Origin: CAVQCJ01 sp963849365 | GTDB taxonomy: Bacteria; Actinomycetota; Actinomycetes; Prado026 | Assembly: GCA_963849365.1 (NCBI GenBank) | Contig: CAWKHA010000001.1 | Span: forward strand, 1-64,000 | Length of the DNA stretch: 64,000 nt | Reading direction: 5' to 3' | In this document: one piece after another, positions 35,789 through 45,422 of the stretch | Layout of the letters: the number at the start of each line of letters is the position of its first letter | How positions within the stretch are numbered: the first letter of the stretch is position 1 | Notes under the pieces: generated by a model | The model's input: only the letters and a program-made list of their open reading frames with translations | What the model was told of the DNA's origin: nothing | Database searches by the model: none | Program-made: the position numbers and the translations under genes

Positions 35789-35794
35789 TATGGT
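35789..35794 (+). promoter_or_regulatory. Leaderless promoter -10 of the bifunctional nuclease gene
   Basis: TATGGT, 7 nt, then GTG 35802. It overlaps the alternative ATG at 35790, arguing against that start. Confidence 0.5.
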
Positions 35795-35801
35795 GGAGAG
35801 C

Positions 35802-36344
35802 GTGCAACCACTCGACGTCGTCGGCGTGCGGGTCGAGATGCCGTCGAACCAGCCGATCGTGCTCCTGCGGGAGATCGCGGGAGAGCGCTACCTGCCCATC
35901 TGGATCGGCGCGGTCGAGGCCACGGCCATCGCCTTCGCGCAGCAGGGCGTGGTACCGGCCCGCCCGATGACGCACGACCTCCTGCGCGACGTCCTCGAGG
36001 CCCTCGGCGTCGAGCTGCTGCAGATCCGGATCACCGAGCTCCGCGACGGCGTCTTCTACGCGTTGCTCGTCTTCTCCAGCGGCGTCGAGGTGAGTGCGCG
36101 GCCCTCGGACGCCATCGCCCTCGCCCTGCGTACCGGTACTCCGATCTTCGGGGCCGAGACCGTCCTCGACGAGGCCGGCATCGTCATCGAGGACGAGCAG
36201 GAGGACGAGGTCGAGCGCTTCATCGAGTTCCTCGACCAGATCACACCCGAGGACTTCGGGGCCGGGCCGGAGGGCACGGGGGAGTCCGGCGAGCCCGGCG
36301 ACCCCGCTCCCGGAGAGCCGGAACCCCCGCCGAGCCCGCGCTGA
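35802..36344 (+). CDS. Bifunctional nuclease (DUF151) family protein
   Basis: A 180-aa protein of the BFN/DUF151 family (Rv1829). Conserved blocks: MPSNQPIVLLRE, LPIWIGAVEATAIAFAQQG, RPMTHDLLRDVLEAL and ARPSDAIALALRTGTPIF. Plant and Thermotoga relatives are reported nucleases; the bacterial role is unclear. A C-terminal Glu/Pro/Gly tail of ~30 residues is extra. The start is set by the leaderless -10. Confidence 0.85.
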   Translation: MQPLDVVGVRVEMPSNQPIVLLREIAGERYLPIWIGAVEATAIAFAQQGVVPARPMTHDLLRDVLEALGVELLQIRITELRDGVFYALLVFSSGVEVSARPSDAIALALRTGTPIFGAETVLDEAGIVIEDEQEDEVERFIEFLDQITPEDFGAGPEGTGESGEPGDPAPGEPEPPPSPR

Positions 36345-36400
36345 TGCAGGGCGTGCCGGACGACCCGCGGCGGTTCGACACGGACTCGAGAGTTCGTTCC

Positions 36401-36417
36401 CTCGACCAGAGGTCAAG
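36401..36417. promoter_or_regulatory. 17-bp dyad upstream of the second MerR gene
   Basis: CTCGACC-AGA-GGTCAAG, a near-perfect inverted repeat 32 bp upstream of the -35. It matches the garA dyad at 13 of 17 positions. Confidence 0.4.
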
Positions 36418-36449
36418 GGTTTGCTCCCGGCGTGTCGATCACCTCGTCG

Positions 36450-36478
36450 TTGACCGCTCCGCGACGGAGTCCTAGCGT
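36450..36478 (+). promoter_or_regulatory. Canonical sigma-A promoter of the second MerR gene
   Basis: TTGACC (36450-36455), 17-bp spacer, TAGCGT (36473-36478). The leader is about 75 nt. Confidence 0.65.
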
Positions 36479-36559
36479 CCACAGTCCGGGCCGGTGTAAC
36501 TCCAGGCGTGTGCTTCGACGGCACGGCCGGACCGGCAGGGCACGGGAGGCGAAGACGGC

Positions 36560-37210
36560 GTGAGCACCAACGGTGACGGCGGCGACGGCCGCGACACGCA
36601 GGGTCCGCTGCTGCCCGGGGGCCCGGCGGTGCCGGCGCCGACCAGTGGGGACGAGCGCGCCGAGAGCCGTCGGCGCGCGGGAGCGCAGGGGCTGCTCTTC
36701 GACGACGACGTCCAGCTGCCGCCCGACGTCGGGTACCGCGGCCCCGTGGCGTGCGCCGCGGCCGGGATCACCTACCGGCAGCTCGACTACTGGGCGCGCA
36801 CCGGGCTGGTCGAACCGAGCGTGCGGCCGGCCACCGGCTCCGGGACCAAGCGGCTGTACGGCTTCCGCGACATCCTCGTCCTCAAGGTGGTCAAGCGGCT
36901 GCTCGACACCGGGGTCTCGCTGCAACAGATCCGCCAGGCCGTGCAACACCTGCGCGAGCGGGGCGTCGAGGACCTGGCCGGGATCACGCTGATGAGCGAC
37001 GGCGCGAGCGTCTACGAGTGCACCTCGCCGGACGAGGTCGTCGACCTCGTGCAGGGCGGCCAGGGCGTGTTCGGGATCGCCGTCGGACGGGTCTGGCGCG
37101 AGGTGGAGGGGTCGTTGTCCGACCTGCCCAGCGAGCGCGCCGACGGCCTGACCGAGCCGGTGGCCGGCGACGAGCTGGCCGCCCGGCGCAAGTCCCGCGC
37201 CACCGGCTGA
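36560..37210 (+). CDS. MerR-family regulator (Rv1830/McdR type)
   Basis: A 216-aa protein. About 58 disordered residues lead into a winged helix: GYRGPVACAAAGITYRQLDY, WARTGLVEPSVRPA and GTKRLYGFRDILVLKVVKRL, followed by LDTGVSLQQIRQAV. Synteny points to Rv1830 (McdR), linked to cell division and antibiotic tolerance in mycobacteria. GTG 36560. Its own promoter carries a dyad shared with garA-ftsR, suggesting auto- or cross-regulation. Confidence 0.85.
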   Translation: MSTNGDGGDGRDTQGPLLPGGPAVPAPTSGDERAESRRRAGAQGLLFDDDVQLPPDVGYRGPVACAAAGITYRQLDYWARTGLVEPSVRPATGSGTKRLYGFRDILVLKVVKRLLDTGVSLQQIRQAVQHLRERGVEDLAGITLMSDGASVYECTSPDEVVDLVQGGQGVFGIAVGRVWREVEGSLSDLPSERADGLTEPVAGDELAARRKSRATG

Positions 37211-37288
37211 CCGCTGCCGCCCGTCCACGGGCCGCTGCACCGGCTGCACTCAGCCGCGCGTCGTCGCTCGCCGCATGACGGGTCGACG

Positions 37289-37294
37289 TATGCT
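37289..37294 (+). promoter_or_regulatory. -10 element for the riboswitch-gcvP transcript
   Basis: TATGCT immediately upstream of the glycine aptamer. No good -35 is visible. Confidence 0.35.
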
Positions 37295-37296
37295 GC

Positions 37297-37411
37297 TCGT
37301 GCTGGTGAACCCGCACGGGAGAGCCCCCGCACCGACGGGGGCGCCGAAGGGGCAATCCTCCCCGGAACCTCTCAGGCGCCAGGACCGTGCGGACGAGGCG
37401 ACTCTGGAGCG
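37297..37411 (+). ncRNA. Glycine riboswitch, single aptamer
   Basis: Contains the class hallmarks in order: GGGAGAG (37317-37323), GCGCCGAAGGGGCAA, CCGGAACCTCTCAGGC, and GGACGAGGCGACTCTGGAG ending near 37409. Only one aptamer is visible. Downstream, CCTCC tracts can pair with the gcvP ribosome binding site GGAGG (37491-37495), suggesting translational control. Glycine should turn gcvP on. Confidence 0.9.
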
Positions 37412-37503
37412 GCGGGCGCGACCCGGCCGGCGTGACAGAGGGGGAGGCCCCAGGTCGGGGGCGCGAGGCACCTCCGACGCCGTTCCTCCCGGAGGCCACC
37501 CTG

Positions 37504-40386
<2,883 letters not shown>

Positions 40387-40396
40387 CCGGGTCCCT

Positions 40397-40414
40397 CGTA
40401 CCGGATGCGGTACG
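40397..40414 (+). terminator. Hairpin after gcvP
   Basis: CGTACCG-GATG-CGGTACG, a 7-bp perfect stem 10 bp after the stop, without a T-tract. Confidence 0.4.
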
Positions 40415-40439
40415 GCTGGACAGGTACCCCAGGCGTCCT

Positions 40440-40602
40440 TGGGTGAGGAAGGCAGGTCGATGCTCGCCGGGCCGTCGGCCGGGACTAGCAGGCAGGTGAG
40501 CCGCTCCAGCGGCACCGCGTCGTAGCCGGTCAGGTACTGCAGGTCAGGACCCGAGTAGCAGCGCGGGCGTCAGACGTGTCGGTGCCCCGGGCGTAGCCTG
40601 CC
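40440..40602 (-). pseudogene. M24 Xaa-Pro peptidase remnant, fragment B
   Basis: On the minus strand this segment encodes GPDLQYLTGYDAV, PLERLTCLLVPADG and then runs off into unrelated sequence. It matches residues about 36-65 of the intact M24 peptidase at 62.6-63.8 kb (GPDLTYLTGYDAV, ALERLTCLVVRADG). Just upstream the DALLVTP part is present but frameshifted. No catalytic domain remains. With fragment A it is a dead paralogue split in two orientations. Confidence 0.7.
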
Positions 40603-40843
40603 CGGCCTCTCGTCAGTCCAGAGTCGCTAGTCCGGGCCCGACTCATCGAGCGCCGCCCTGACGGCTGCCTCGACCTCGACGCTCCAGGGCGTCGTCTGCG
40701 GAGGTGCTCGCCAGGATCCACCGCGCGCCCCGCGCCACGCCGAAGACCCGCCGACTGGACGTGCCGGAGCCACGCTCGGGACCAATGCCGCTGCCCGTGA
40801 CGGCACGTCTCCACCAGGCTTGAGGCTGTACGAGGTGGTCGGG

Positions 40844-41413
40844 ATGAACACGCGATTCAGGAAGGAAACGGCGGTCCTCCTGGCGGTAGGGGCGGTCTTG
40901 GTCGGCTGCGCGACGGGGTCGACGACGCAGACGGCTGGCTCTGGCAGCGGCACGGCGTCCGCCACAGCGGCTACGGCTCAGCCCACGACCTCAGTCACGC
41001 AGACGCCCACCGGGTCGCCGGCCGCGAGCGCGCCCGTTCTCGCCGACGGCCGCTACCCGGCCCGCATCGTCGCCATCGACGCCGCCCGTCGAGTGGTCAC
41101 CGTCGACGTGGTGCAGTTGTTCATGGGGAAGGCTGCCGCGTCGGCGGCCGCGGCGGATCACGCCACCGAGGTGCCGCCGCCCAACGACTACTGGATCCGG
41201 AACACCAGCCCGCTGCTGCGCCGCTACTACGTCACGTCCACCGCGCCGATCACGGTCAACGACCTCGGGGCGGTCATCACGCAAAGCGCCACCAAGAACG
41301 TGGCCGTGTCGCTGAGCTGGCTCGCCAAGGTCAACCACCTGTCTGACAGCGTGTTCTGGGTGACGGTCGAGCACCAGGTTGTGACCCGGATCGCCGAGCA
41401 GTACCTGCCGTGA
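40844..41413 (+). CDS. Putative secreted lipoprotein
   Basis: A 189-aa protein with a lipobox signal peptide: basic MNTRFRK, hydrophobic core, cleavage before Cys22 (LVGC). A Ser/Thr/Ala-rich linker (residues 23-65) follows, then a ~120-residue domain containing DGRYPARIVAIDAARRVVTVDVVQLF and NDYWIRNTSP. The domain resembles small actinobacterial lipoproteins of unknown function. GAGGTGG precedes ATG 40844. It lies between two halves of a broken peptidase gene. Confidence 0.75.
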   Translation: MNTRFRKETAVLLAVGAVLVGCATGSTTQTAGSGSGTASATAATAQPTTSVTQTPTGSPAASAPVLADGRYPARIVAIDAARRVVTVDVVQLFMGKAAASAAAADHATEVPPPNDYWIRNTSPLLRRYYVTSTAPITVNDLGAVITQSATKNVAVSLSWLAKVNHLSDSVFWVTVEHQVVTRIAEQYLP

Positions 41414-41453
41414 CCCAAGGCGACGGCTGCGGGAGCCGACCGTGCTGGCGTCC

Positions 41454-41459
41454 TAGAGT
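41454..41459 (+). promoter_or_regulatory. Residual leaderless -10 before fragment A
   Basis: TAGAGT, 6 nt, GTG 41466. The spacing matches that of the intact M24 gene (TAGGGT, 6 nt, GTG), so the dead copy seems to keep its promoter. Confidence 0.4.
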
Positions 41460-41465
41460 GGCCGG

Positions 41466-41585
41466 GTGGACGCATCCGTGGCAGACCTCGGCGAATCGGC
41501 TGGCGCGTGCGCGCGGGTAAACCCACCACGCCGGGCTCGACGCGCTCCTGGTCACGCCGGGGTCCGTAGCGTCGGTCCAGCACAG
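41466..41585 (+). pseudogene. M24 Xaa-Pro peptidase remnant, fragment A (5' end)
   Basis: GTG 41466 opens a frame reading VDASVADLGESAG, like peptidase N-termini; after about 20 codons the homology continues in another frame with AGLDALLVTPGS, identical in its core to AGLDALLVTPGP of the 62.6-63.8 kb peptidase. Thus a frameshift and then loss of homology. Fragment B on the opposite strand 0.9 kb away picks up where this one ends. Confidence 0.65.
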
Positions 41586-41745
41586 CGCGGCGCACTGGAT
41601 GTCTCACAGTTCCGAGACGGGACCCGCGAGCAGCCCGTCGTCTAGCCGATATGACAGGCACCTGGTCTGCGCCTGCCCGCCGCCGGAGGCGTTCGCCTGA
41701 GAGCCGGGGGTCGCGCCGCTGGGCCGTTCAGGTGATGCTGGGGAC

Positions 41746-42837
41746 GTGACCGCTGGTGCCGGGACGTCCACCGCGTCGGTACTTGCGGCCGTCGGCACCG
41801 CGCTGGGGGACTTCGCCTACCCCCAGCAGGTGATCACCAAGGCGTTCGGCGCGCTCGTGGTCCCCGACCCGGAGCGGCGCGGGCTGCTCGAGCGGTTCCA
41901 CGCCGCCGCCGGGGTCCGCACCCGGCACCTGGCGCTGCCGCTGGAGGCGTATCCCGCCCTGGAGGGGTTCACCGCCGCGAACGAAGCCTTCGTCGGGCTC
42001 GCCGTCGAGCTCGGCGCGCGGGCGGTCGGCGACGCACTCGACGCCGCCGGACTGGCCGCCACGGACGTCGACCTGATCATGTCGGTGACGGTGACCGGCG
42101 TGGCTGCCCCGAGCATCGACGCGCGCCTGGTCTCCGTGCTGGGGCTGCGCGAGGACGTCAAGCGGGTGCCGGTCTTCGGGCTCGGGTGCGTGGCCGGCTC
42201 GGCCGGTGTCGCGCGGCTGCACGACTACCTGGCCGGACACCCCGACGAGGTGGCCGTGCTGGTCTCGGTCGAGCTGTGCTCGCTGACCGTGCAGCGCGAC
42301 GACGCGTCGACGGCGAACCTCGTCGCCTCCGGGCTGTTCGGGGACGGCGCCGCCGCGGTGGTGCTGGTAGGGGAGCGGCGCGCAGCGGCGGCCGGGATCG
42401 ACGGTCCGCAGGTGGTCGCCAGCCGGTCCCGCATGTACCCGGACACCGAGCGGGTCATGGGCTGGGACGTCGGTGGCTCGGGGTTCCGTGTCGTGCTGGC
42501 AGCCAGCGTCGCGGACGTGGTGGCCGAGCATCTGGGGCGCGACGTCAAGGGGTTCCTCGCCGACCACGGCGTCGAGCAGGCCGAGGTGGGGCACTGGGTC
42601 GCGCATCCCGGCGGGCCGAAGGTTCTGGAGGCCATGCAGACGGCGCTCCAGCTTCCCGACGGTGCCCTCGACGTGACCTGGCGCTCGCTGGCCGCCGTCG
42701 GCAACCTGTCCTCCGCGTCCGTGCTGCACGTCCTCGCCGACACGATGCGGGCGGCTCCGGACCGGACCCGGGCCCCCGCGGTGATGCTGGCGATGGGGCC
42801 GGGCTTCTGCGCGGAGCTGGTGCTGCTGCGATGGTGA
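41746..42837 (+). CDS. Type III polyketide synthase (SrsA-like)
   Basis: A 363-aa chalcone/stilbene-synthase-fold enzyme. The triad is visible: Cys148 in FGLGCVAGSAG, His287 in AHPGGPK, Asn320 in GNLSSASV. It condenses a fatty acyl starter with malonyl-CoA to alkylresorcinols or alkylpyrones. The next two genes match SrsB and SrsC of Streptomyces griseus, which turn phenolic lipids into methylated quinones. GTG 41746; a GATGCT hexamer 6 nt upstream is a weak leaderless -10. Confidence 0.88.
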   Translation: MTAGAGTSTASVLAAVGTALGDFAYPQQVITKAFGALVVPDPERRGLLERFHAAAGVRTRHLALPLEAYPALEGFTAANEAFVGLAVELGARAVGDALDAAGLAATDVDLIMSVTVTGVAAPSIDARLVSVLGLREDVKRVPVFGLGCVAGSAGVARLHDYLAGHPDEVAVLVSVELCSLTVQRDDASTANLVASGLFGDGAAAVVLVGERRAAAAGIDGPQVVASRSRMYPDTERVMGWDVGGSGFRVVLAASVADVVAEHLGRDVKGFLADHGVEQAEVGHWVAHPGGPKVLEAMQTALQLPDGALDVTWRSLAAVGNLSSASVLHVLADTMRAAPDRTRAPAVMLAMGPGFCAELVLLRW

Positions 42838-43358
42838 GCTCCGAGGGCTGGTACCTGCTGCTCATCCTCGCGGTCGGCGTCGAGAGGCTCGCCGAGCTGC
42901 GCCTGTCGGTACGGCACGCGCGCTGGGCCTTCGAGCACGGCGGCGTGGAGACCGGTCGCGCGCACTACCCCCCGATGGTGGCGCTGCACACCGGACTGCT
43001 GGTCGCCGCGCCGCTGGAGGTGTGGCTCGCGGACCGGCCCTTCCTGCCCTGGCTCGGCTGGCCGATGCTGGCCGTCGTGCTGGCGGCGCAAGGCCTGCGG
43101 TGGTGGTGCATCGCGACGCTGGGCGTGCGGTGGAACACGCGTGTGATCGTCGTTCCCGGCCTGCCGCTGGTGCGGACCGGGCCGTACCGCCAGCTGCGGC
43201 ACCCGAACTACGTGGCCGTCGTCGCGGAGGGGGTCGCACTTCCGCTGGTGCACACGGCGTGGGTGACCGCGCTGGTCTTCACCGTGTTGAACGCCTGGCT
43301 GCTGCGAGTACGGATCAGGACCGAGAACAGGGCGCTCGCCGCGGCGGTGCCGGCGTGA
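42831..43358 (+). CDS. ICMT-like membrane methyltransferase (SrsB/BpsB-like)
   Basis: A 175-aa protein with four to five membrane helices and the isoprenylcysteine-methyltransferase-like C-terminal signature GPYRQLRHPNYVAVV followed by an E-containing hydrophobic helix. Such partners O-methylate type III PKS products (SrsB, Bacillus BpsB). ATG 42831 overlaps the PKS end by 7 bp and its stop overlaps the oxidoreductase start by 4 bp. Confidence 0.85.
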   Translation: MVSSEGWYLLLILAVGVERLAELRLSVRHARWAFEHGGVETGRAHYPPMVALHTGLLVAAPLEVWLADRPFLPWLGWPMLAVVLAAQGLRWWCIATLGVRWNTRVIVVPGLPLVRTGPYRQLRHPNYVAVVAEGVALPLVHTAWVTALVFTVLNAWLLRVRIRTENRALAAAVPA

Positions 43359-44389
43359 GCCCCGACGTGGACGTGCTCGTCGTCGGGGGTGGGCCGGTCG
43401 GCCTCGCCGCCGCCGCCATCGCGGCGGGGCACGGACTGTCGGTGGCCGTCGTGGAACGGCGTAGGGACCCGGTCGACAAGGCATGCGGCGAAGGGCTGAT
43501 GCCGTCGGCGGTCGCCGCGCTGGCCGGCCTCGGCGTCGACCCGCCCGGGATCGACTTCGGCGGCATCCGGTACGTGGCGGCCGACGGGCGCCGGTCGGCG
43601 GTCGCGCGCTTCGGGGCGGGCCCGGGTCGGGGGGTGCGCCGCACGGCGCTGGTGGCAGCGCTGGGCGAGCGGGTCGACCAGCTGGGCGTGAAACGGGTGC
43701 AGGCCGACGTGGGCGACGTGCACCGCCGGGCCGGCGGGGTGGCGGCCGCCGGCCTCGAAGCGCGCTGGCTGCTCGGTGCGGACGGGTTGCACTCGACCGT
43801 GCGGGAGGCCATCGGTGGCGTCGGCGGGCCGCGGGTGCGAGCCCGGTACGGGCTGCGGCGACACTTCGTCGTGCAGCCGTGGACCGACCTGGTCGAGGTG
43901 CACTGGGCCCGCGGGGCGGAGGCGTACGTGACGCCGGTCGGGCCGGACCTGGTGGGGGTGGCCGTCCTCACCGACGTCCGAGGGCCGGACCATGCCACCT
44001 GGATGGAACGGTTCCCGGCCCTCGCGGCCCGGCTGCGGGGGGCCGAGCCGGCTGCACGCGTCCTGGGCGCAGGCCCGCTGGAGCAGAACGTCACCCGGCG
44101 CTGGTCCGGGCGGGTCCTGCTGGTGGGTGACGCCGCCGGCTACGTGGACGCCCTGACCGGAGAGGGCGTCTCGCTCGGGATAGCCACCGCCCAGGCAGCC
44201 GTCACCTGCCTGCTGGAGGGCCGACCGGACCGGTACGAGCGGCGGTGGCAGGACGCGACCCGGCGCTACCGTGGGCTGACGAGGGCGGTGCTGTTCGCCG
44301 CGCAGCACGAGCCGCTGCGGCGAGCGGTCGTCCCGGCCGCCGCGGCGCTGCCGCCGGTCTTCCGCGCCACGGTCCGCGCGCTGGCCTGA
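43355..44389 (+). CDS. FAD-dependent oxidoreductase (SrsC-like)
   Basis: A 344-aa flavoprotein. The FAD dinucleotide loop VVGGGPVGLAAAAIA lies at the N-terminus, CGEGLMPSAV resembles geranylgeranyl-reductase-type enzymes, GADGLHSTVR is the DG motif and VGDAAGYVDALTGEG the third FAD motif. In the srs pathway SrsC hydroxylates the resorcinol ring toward a quinone. Same operon, overlapping starts. Confidence 0.85.
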   Translation: MSPDVDVLVVGGGPVGLAAAAIAAGHGLSVAVVERRRDPVDKACGEGLMPSAVAALAGLGVDPPGIDFGGIRYVAADGRRSAVARFGAGPGRGVRRTALVAALGERVDQLGVKRVQADVGDVHRRAGGVAAAGLEARWLLGADGLHSTVREAIGGVGGPRVRARYGLRRHFVVQPWTDLVEVHWARGAEAYVTPVGPDLVGVAVLTDVRGPDHATWMERFPALAARLRGAEPAARVLGAGPLEQNVTRRWSGRVLLVGDAAGYVDALTGEGVSLGIATAQAAVTCLLEGRPDRYERRWQDATRRYRGLTRAVLFAAQHEPLRRAVVPAAAALPPVFRATVRALA

Positions 44390-44401
44390 GCCGTGATCGG
44401 C

Positions 44402-44896
44402 TCACGTCCGGCCCTGGTTCTCCTGCGCGTCGAACAAGGTCGGCTGCGGCGCTTCCTCGGTCATCCACTGCGCGTGCAGCACGGTGACGCCGGCCTCGCG
44501 CAGGGTCCGCACCACGAGCTCATCGTCGTCCACCACCACGGCGACCGGTCGCTCCCGCTCCAGCTGTCGAACCGCCTCCAGCTTGGTCATCCGGGCGGGC
44601 CGGCGGTCGCGGTTGCCGCGCATGAACAGCGGACCCTCGGGCAGTCCGTGCCGGGCGAGCCAGCGCACGGTGTCCCGGCGGCAACGCTCCGGCCTGCCGG
44701 TGAGCCACACCACCTCGTGCCCGCGGCCGAGGAGCTCGGTGACGACCGCACGGCCTTCGGGGAGCACCGGGTCGTCGGCCGCGGCGGCGAAGAACCCCTC
44801 CCAGTCCTTGGGTCGGCGGTCCAGGAACGGGAGCCGGTGCCGGACGTCGGCGACGACGCCGTCCAGGTCGACGACTGCGTACGCCGCGGGATCCAC
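44402..44896 (-). CDS. HAD-type polynucleotide-kinase-like 3'-phosphatase
   Basis: A 164-aa HAD protein of the PNKP 3'-phosphatase kind: motif I VVDLDGVVADV, motif II VVWLTGRPERCR, and an acidic motif VVVDDDELV. Similar to the C-terminal domain of T4 polynucleotide kinase; nucleic-acid end processing is possible but a small-molecule role cannot be excluded. GTG 44896 is preferred because TAGCGT lies 7 nt upstream; GTG 44905 falls inside that box. Confidence 0.78.
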   Translation of the reverse strand: MDPAAYAVVDLDGVVADVRHRLPFLDRRPKDWEGFFAAAADDPVLPEGRAVVTELLGRGHEVVWLTGRPERCRRDTVRWLARHGLPEGPLFMRGNRDRRPARMTKLEAVRQLERERPVAVVVDDDELVVRTLREAGVTVLHAQWMTEEAPQPTLFDAQENQGRT

Positions 44897-44903
44897 AGCG
44901 GTC

Positions 44904-44909
44904 ACGCTA
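44904..44909 (-). promoter_or_regulatory. Leaderless promoter -10 of the PNKP-like gene
   Basis: TAGCGT on the minus strand, 7 nt, GTG 44896. Confidence 0.5.
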
Positions 44910-44916
44910 GCGGCGG

Positions 44917-44922
44917 TACGGT
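44917..44922 (+). promoter_or_regulatory. Leaderless promoter -10 of the thioesterase gene
   Basis: TACGGT, 6 nt, ATG 44929. Back to back with the minus-strand box; the whole divergent interval is 32 bp. Confidence 0.5.
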
Positions 44923-44928
44923 CGGGCG

Positions 44929-45390
44929 ATGAGCCTTGACGTCGACGCCACCGAGGCGTTGCGCACCTCGACGCCGTTCGCCCGCACGCTCGGGCTGGAG
45001 GTGCTCTCCGTCGACGACGAGCACGCCCTGCTGCGGCTGCCTGCCGCCGCCGGGCTGGCCAACCACGTCGGCGGTCCCCACGCCGGCGCGATCTTCACGC
45101 TGGGGGAGTCGGCCGCGGCCACGCTGATGCTGAGACGGTTCGGCGCCTGGCTGGACCGGGCCGTCCCGCTGGCCGTGAGCGCCCAGATCGCCTGGTCGAA
45201 GCTCGCCCGCTCGTCCGTCACCGCGCACGCGACGGCGGACGGCGTCAGCGAGCAGGTCGAGGCCGAGCTCGTGGCCGGAGCCCGTCCGGAGTGGGAGACG
45301 ACGGTCGTGTTCAGGCGCGAGGAGGACGGCGAGGAGTGCGCCCGCATGGCGGTCGTGCTCACCCTCAAGCCGCTTCGGCCGAACCCGTGA
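44929..45390 (+). CDS. Hot-dog-fold thioesterase (DUF4442/PaaI-like)
   Basis: A 153-aa hot-dog-fold protein. NHVGGPHAGAIFTLGESAAA is the conserved helix-and-active-site block. Likely acyl-CoA thioesterase with unknown acyl group. ATG 44929 is fixed by the leaderless -10. The next gene begins 33 bp downstream with its own -10. Confidence 0.78.
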   Translation: MSLDVDATEALRTSTPFARTLGLEVLSVDDEHALLRLPAAAGLANHVGGPHAGAIFTLGESAAATLMLRRFGAWLDRAVPLAVSAQIAWSKLARSSVTAHATADGVSEQVEAELVAGARPEWETTVVFRREEDGEECARMAVVLTLKPLRPNP

Positions 45391-45410
45391 CGGCGGGTCG
45401 AGCGCACCCC

Positions 45411-45416
45411 TAGGGT
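45411..45416 (+). promoter_or_regulatory. Leaderless promoter -10 of the GCS2 gene
   Basis: TAGGGT, 6 nt, ATG 45423. Confidence 0.55.
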
Positions 45417-45422
45417 CGGCGC

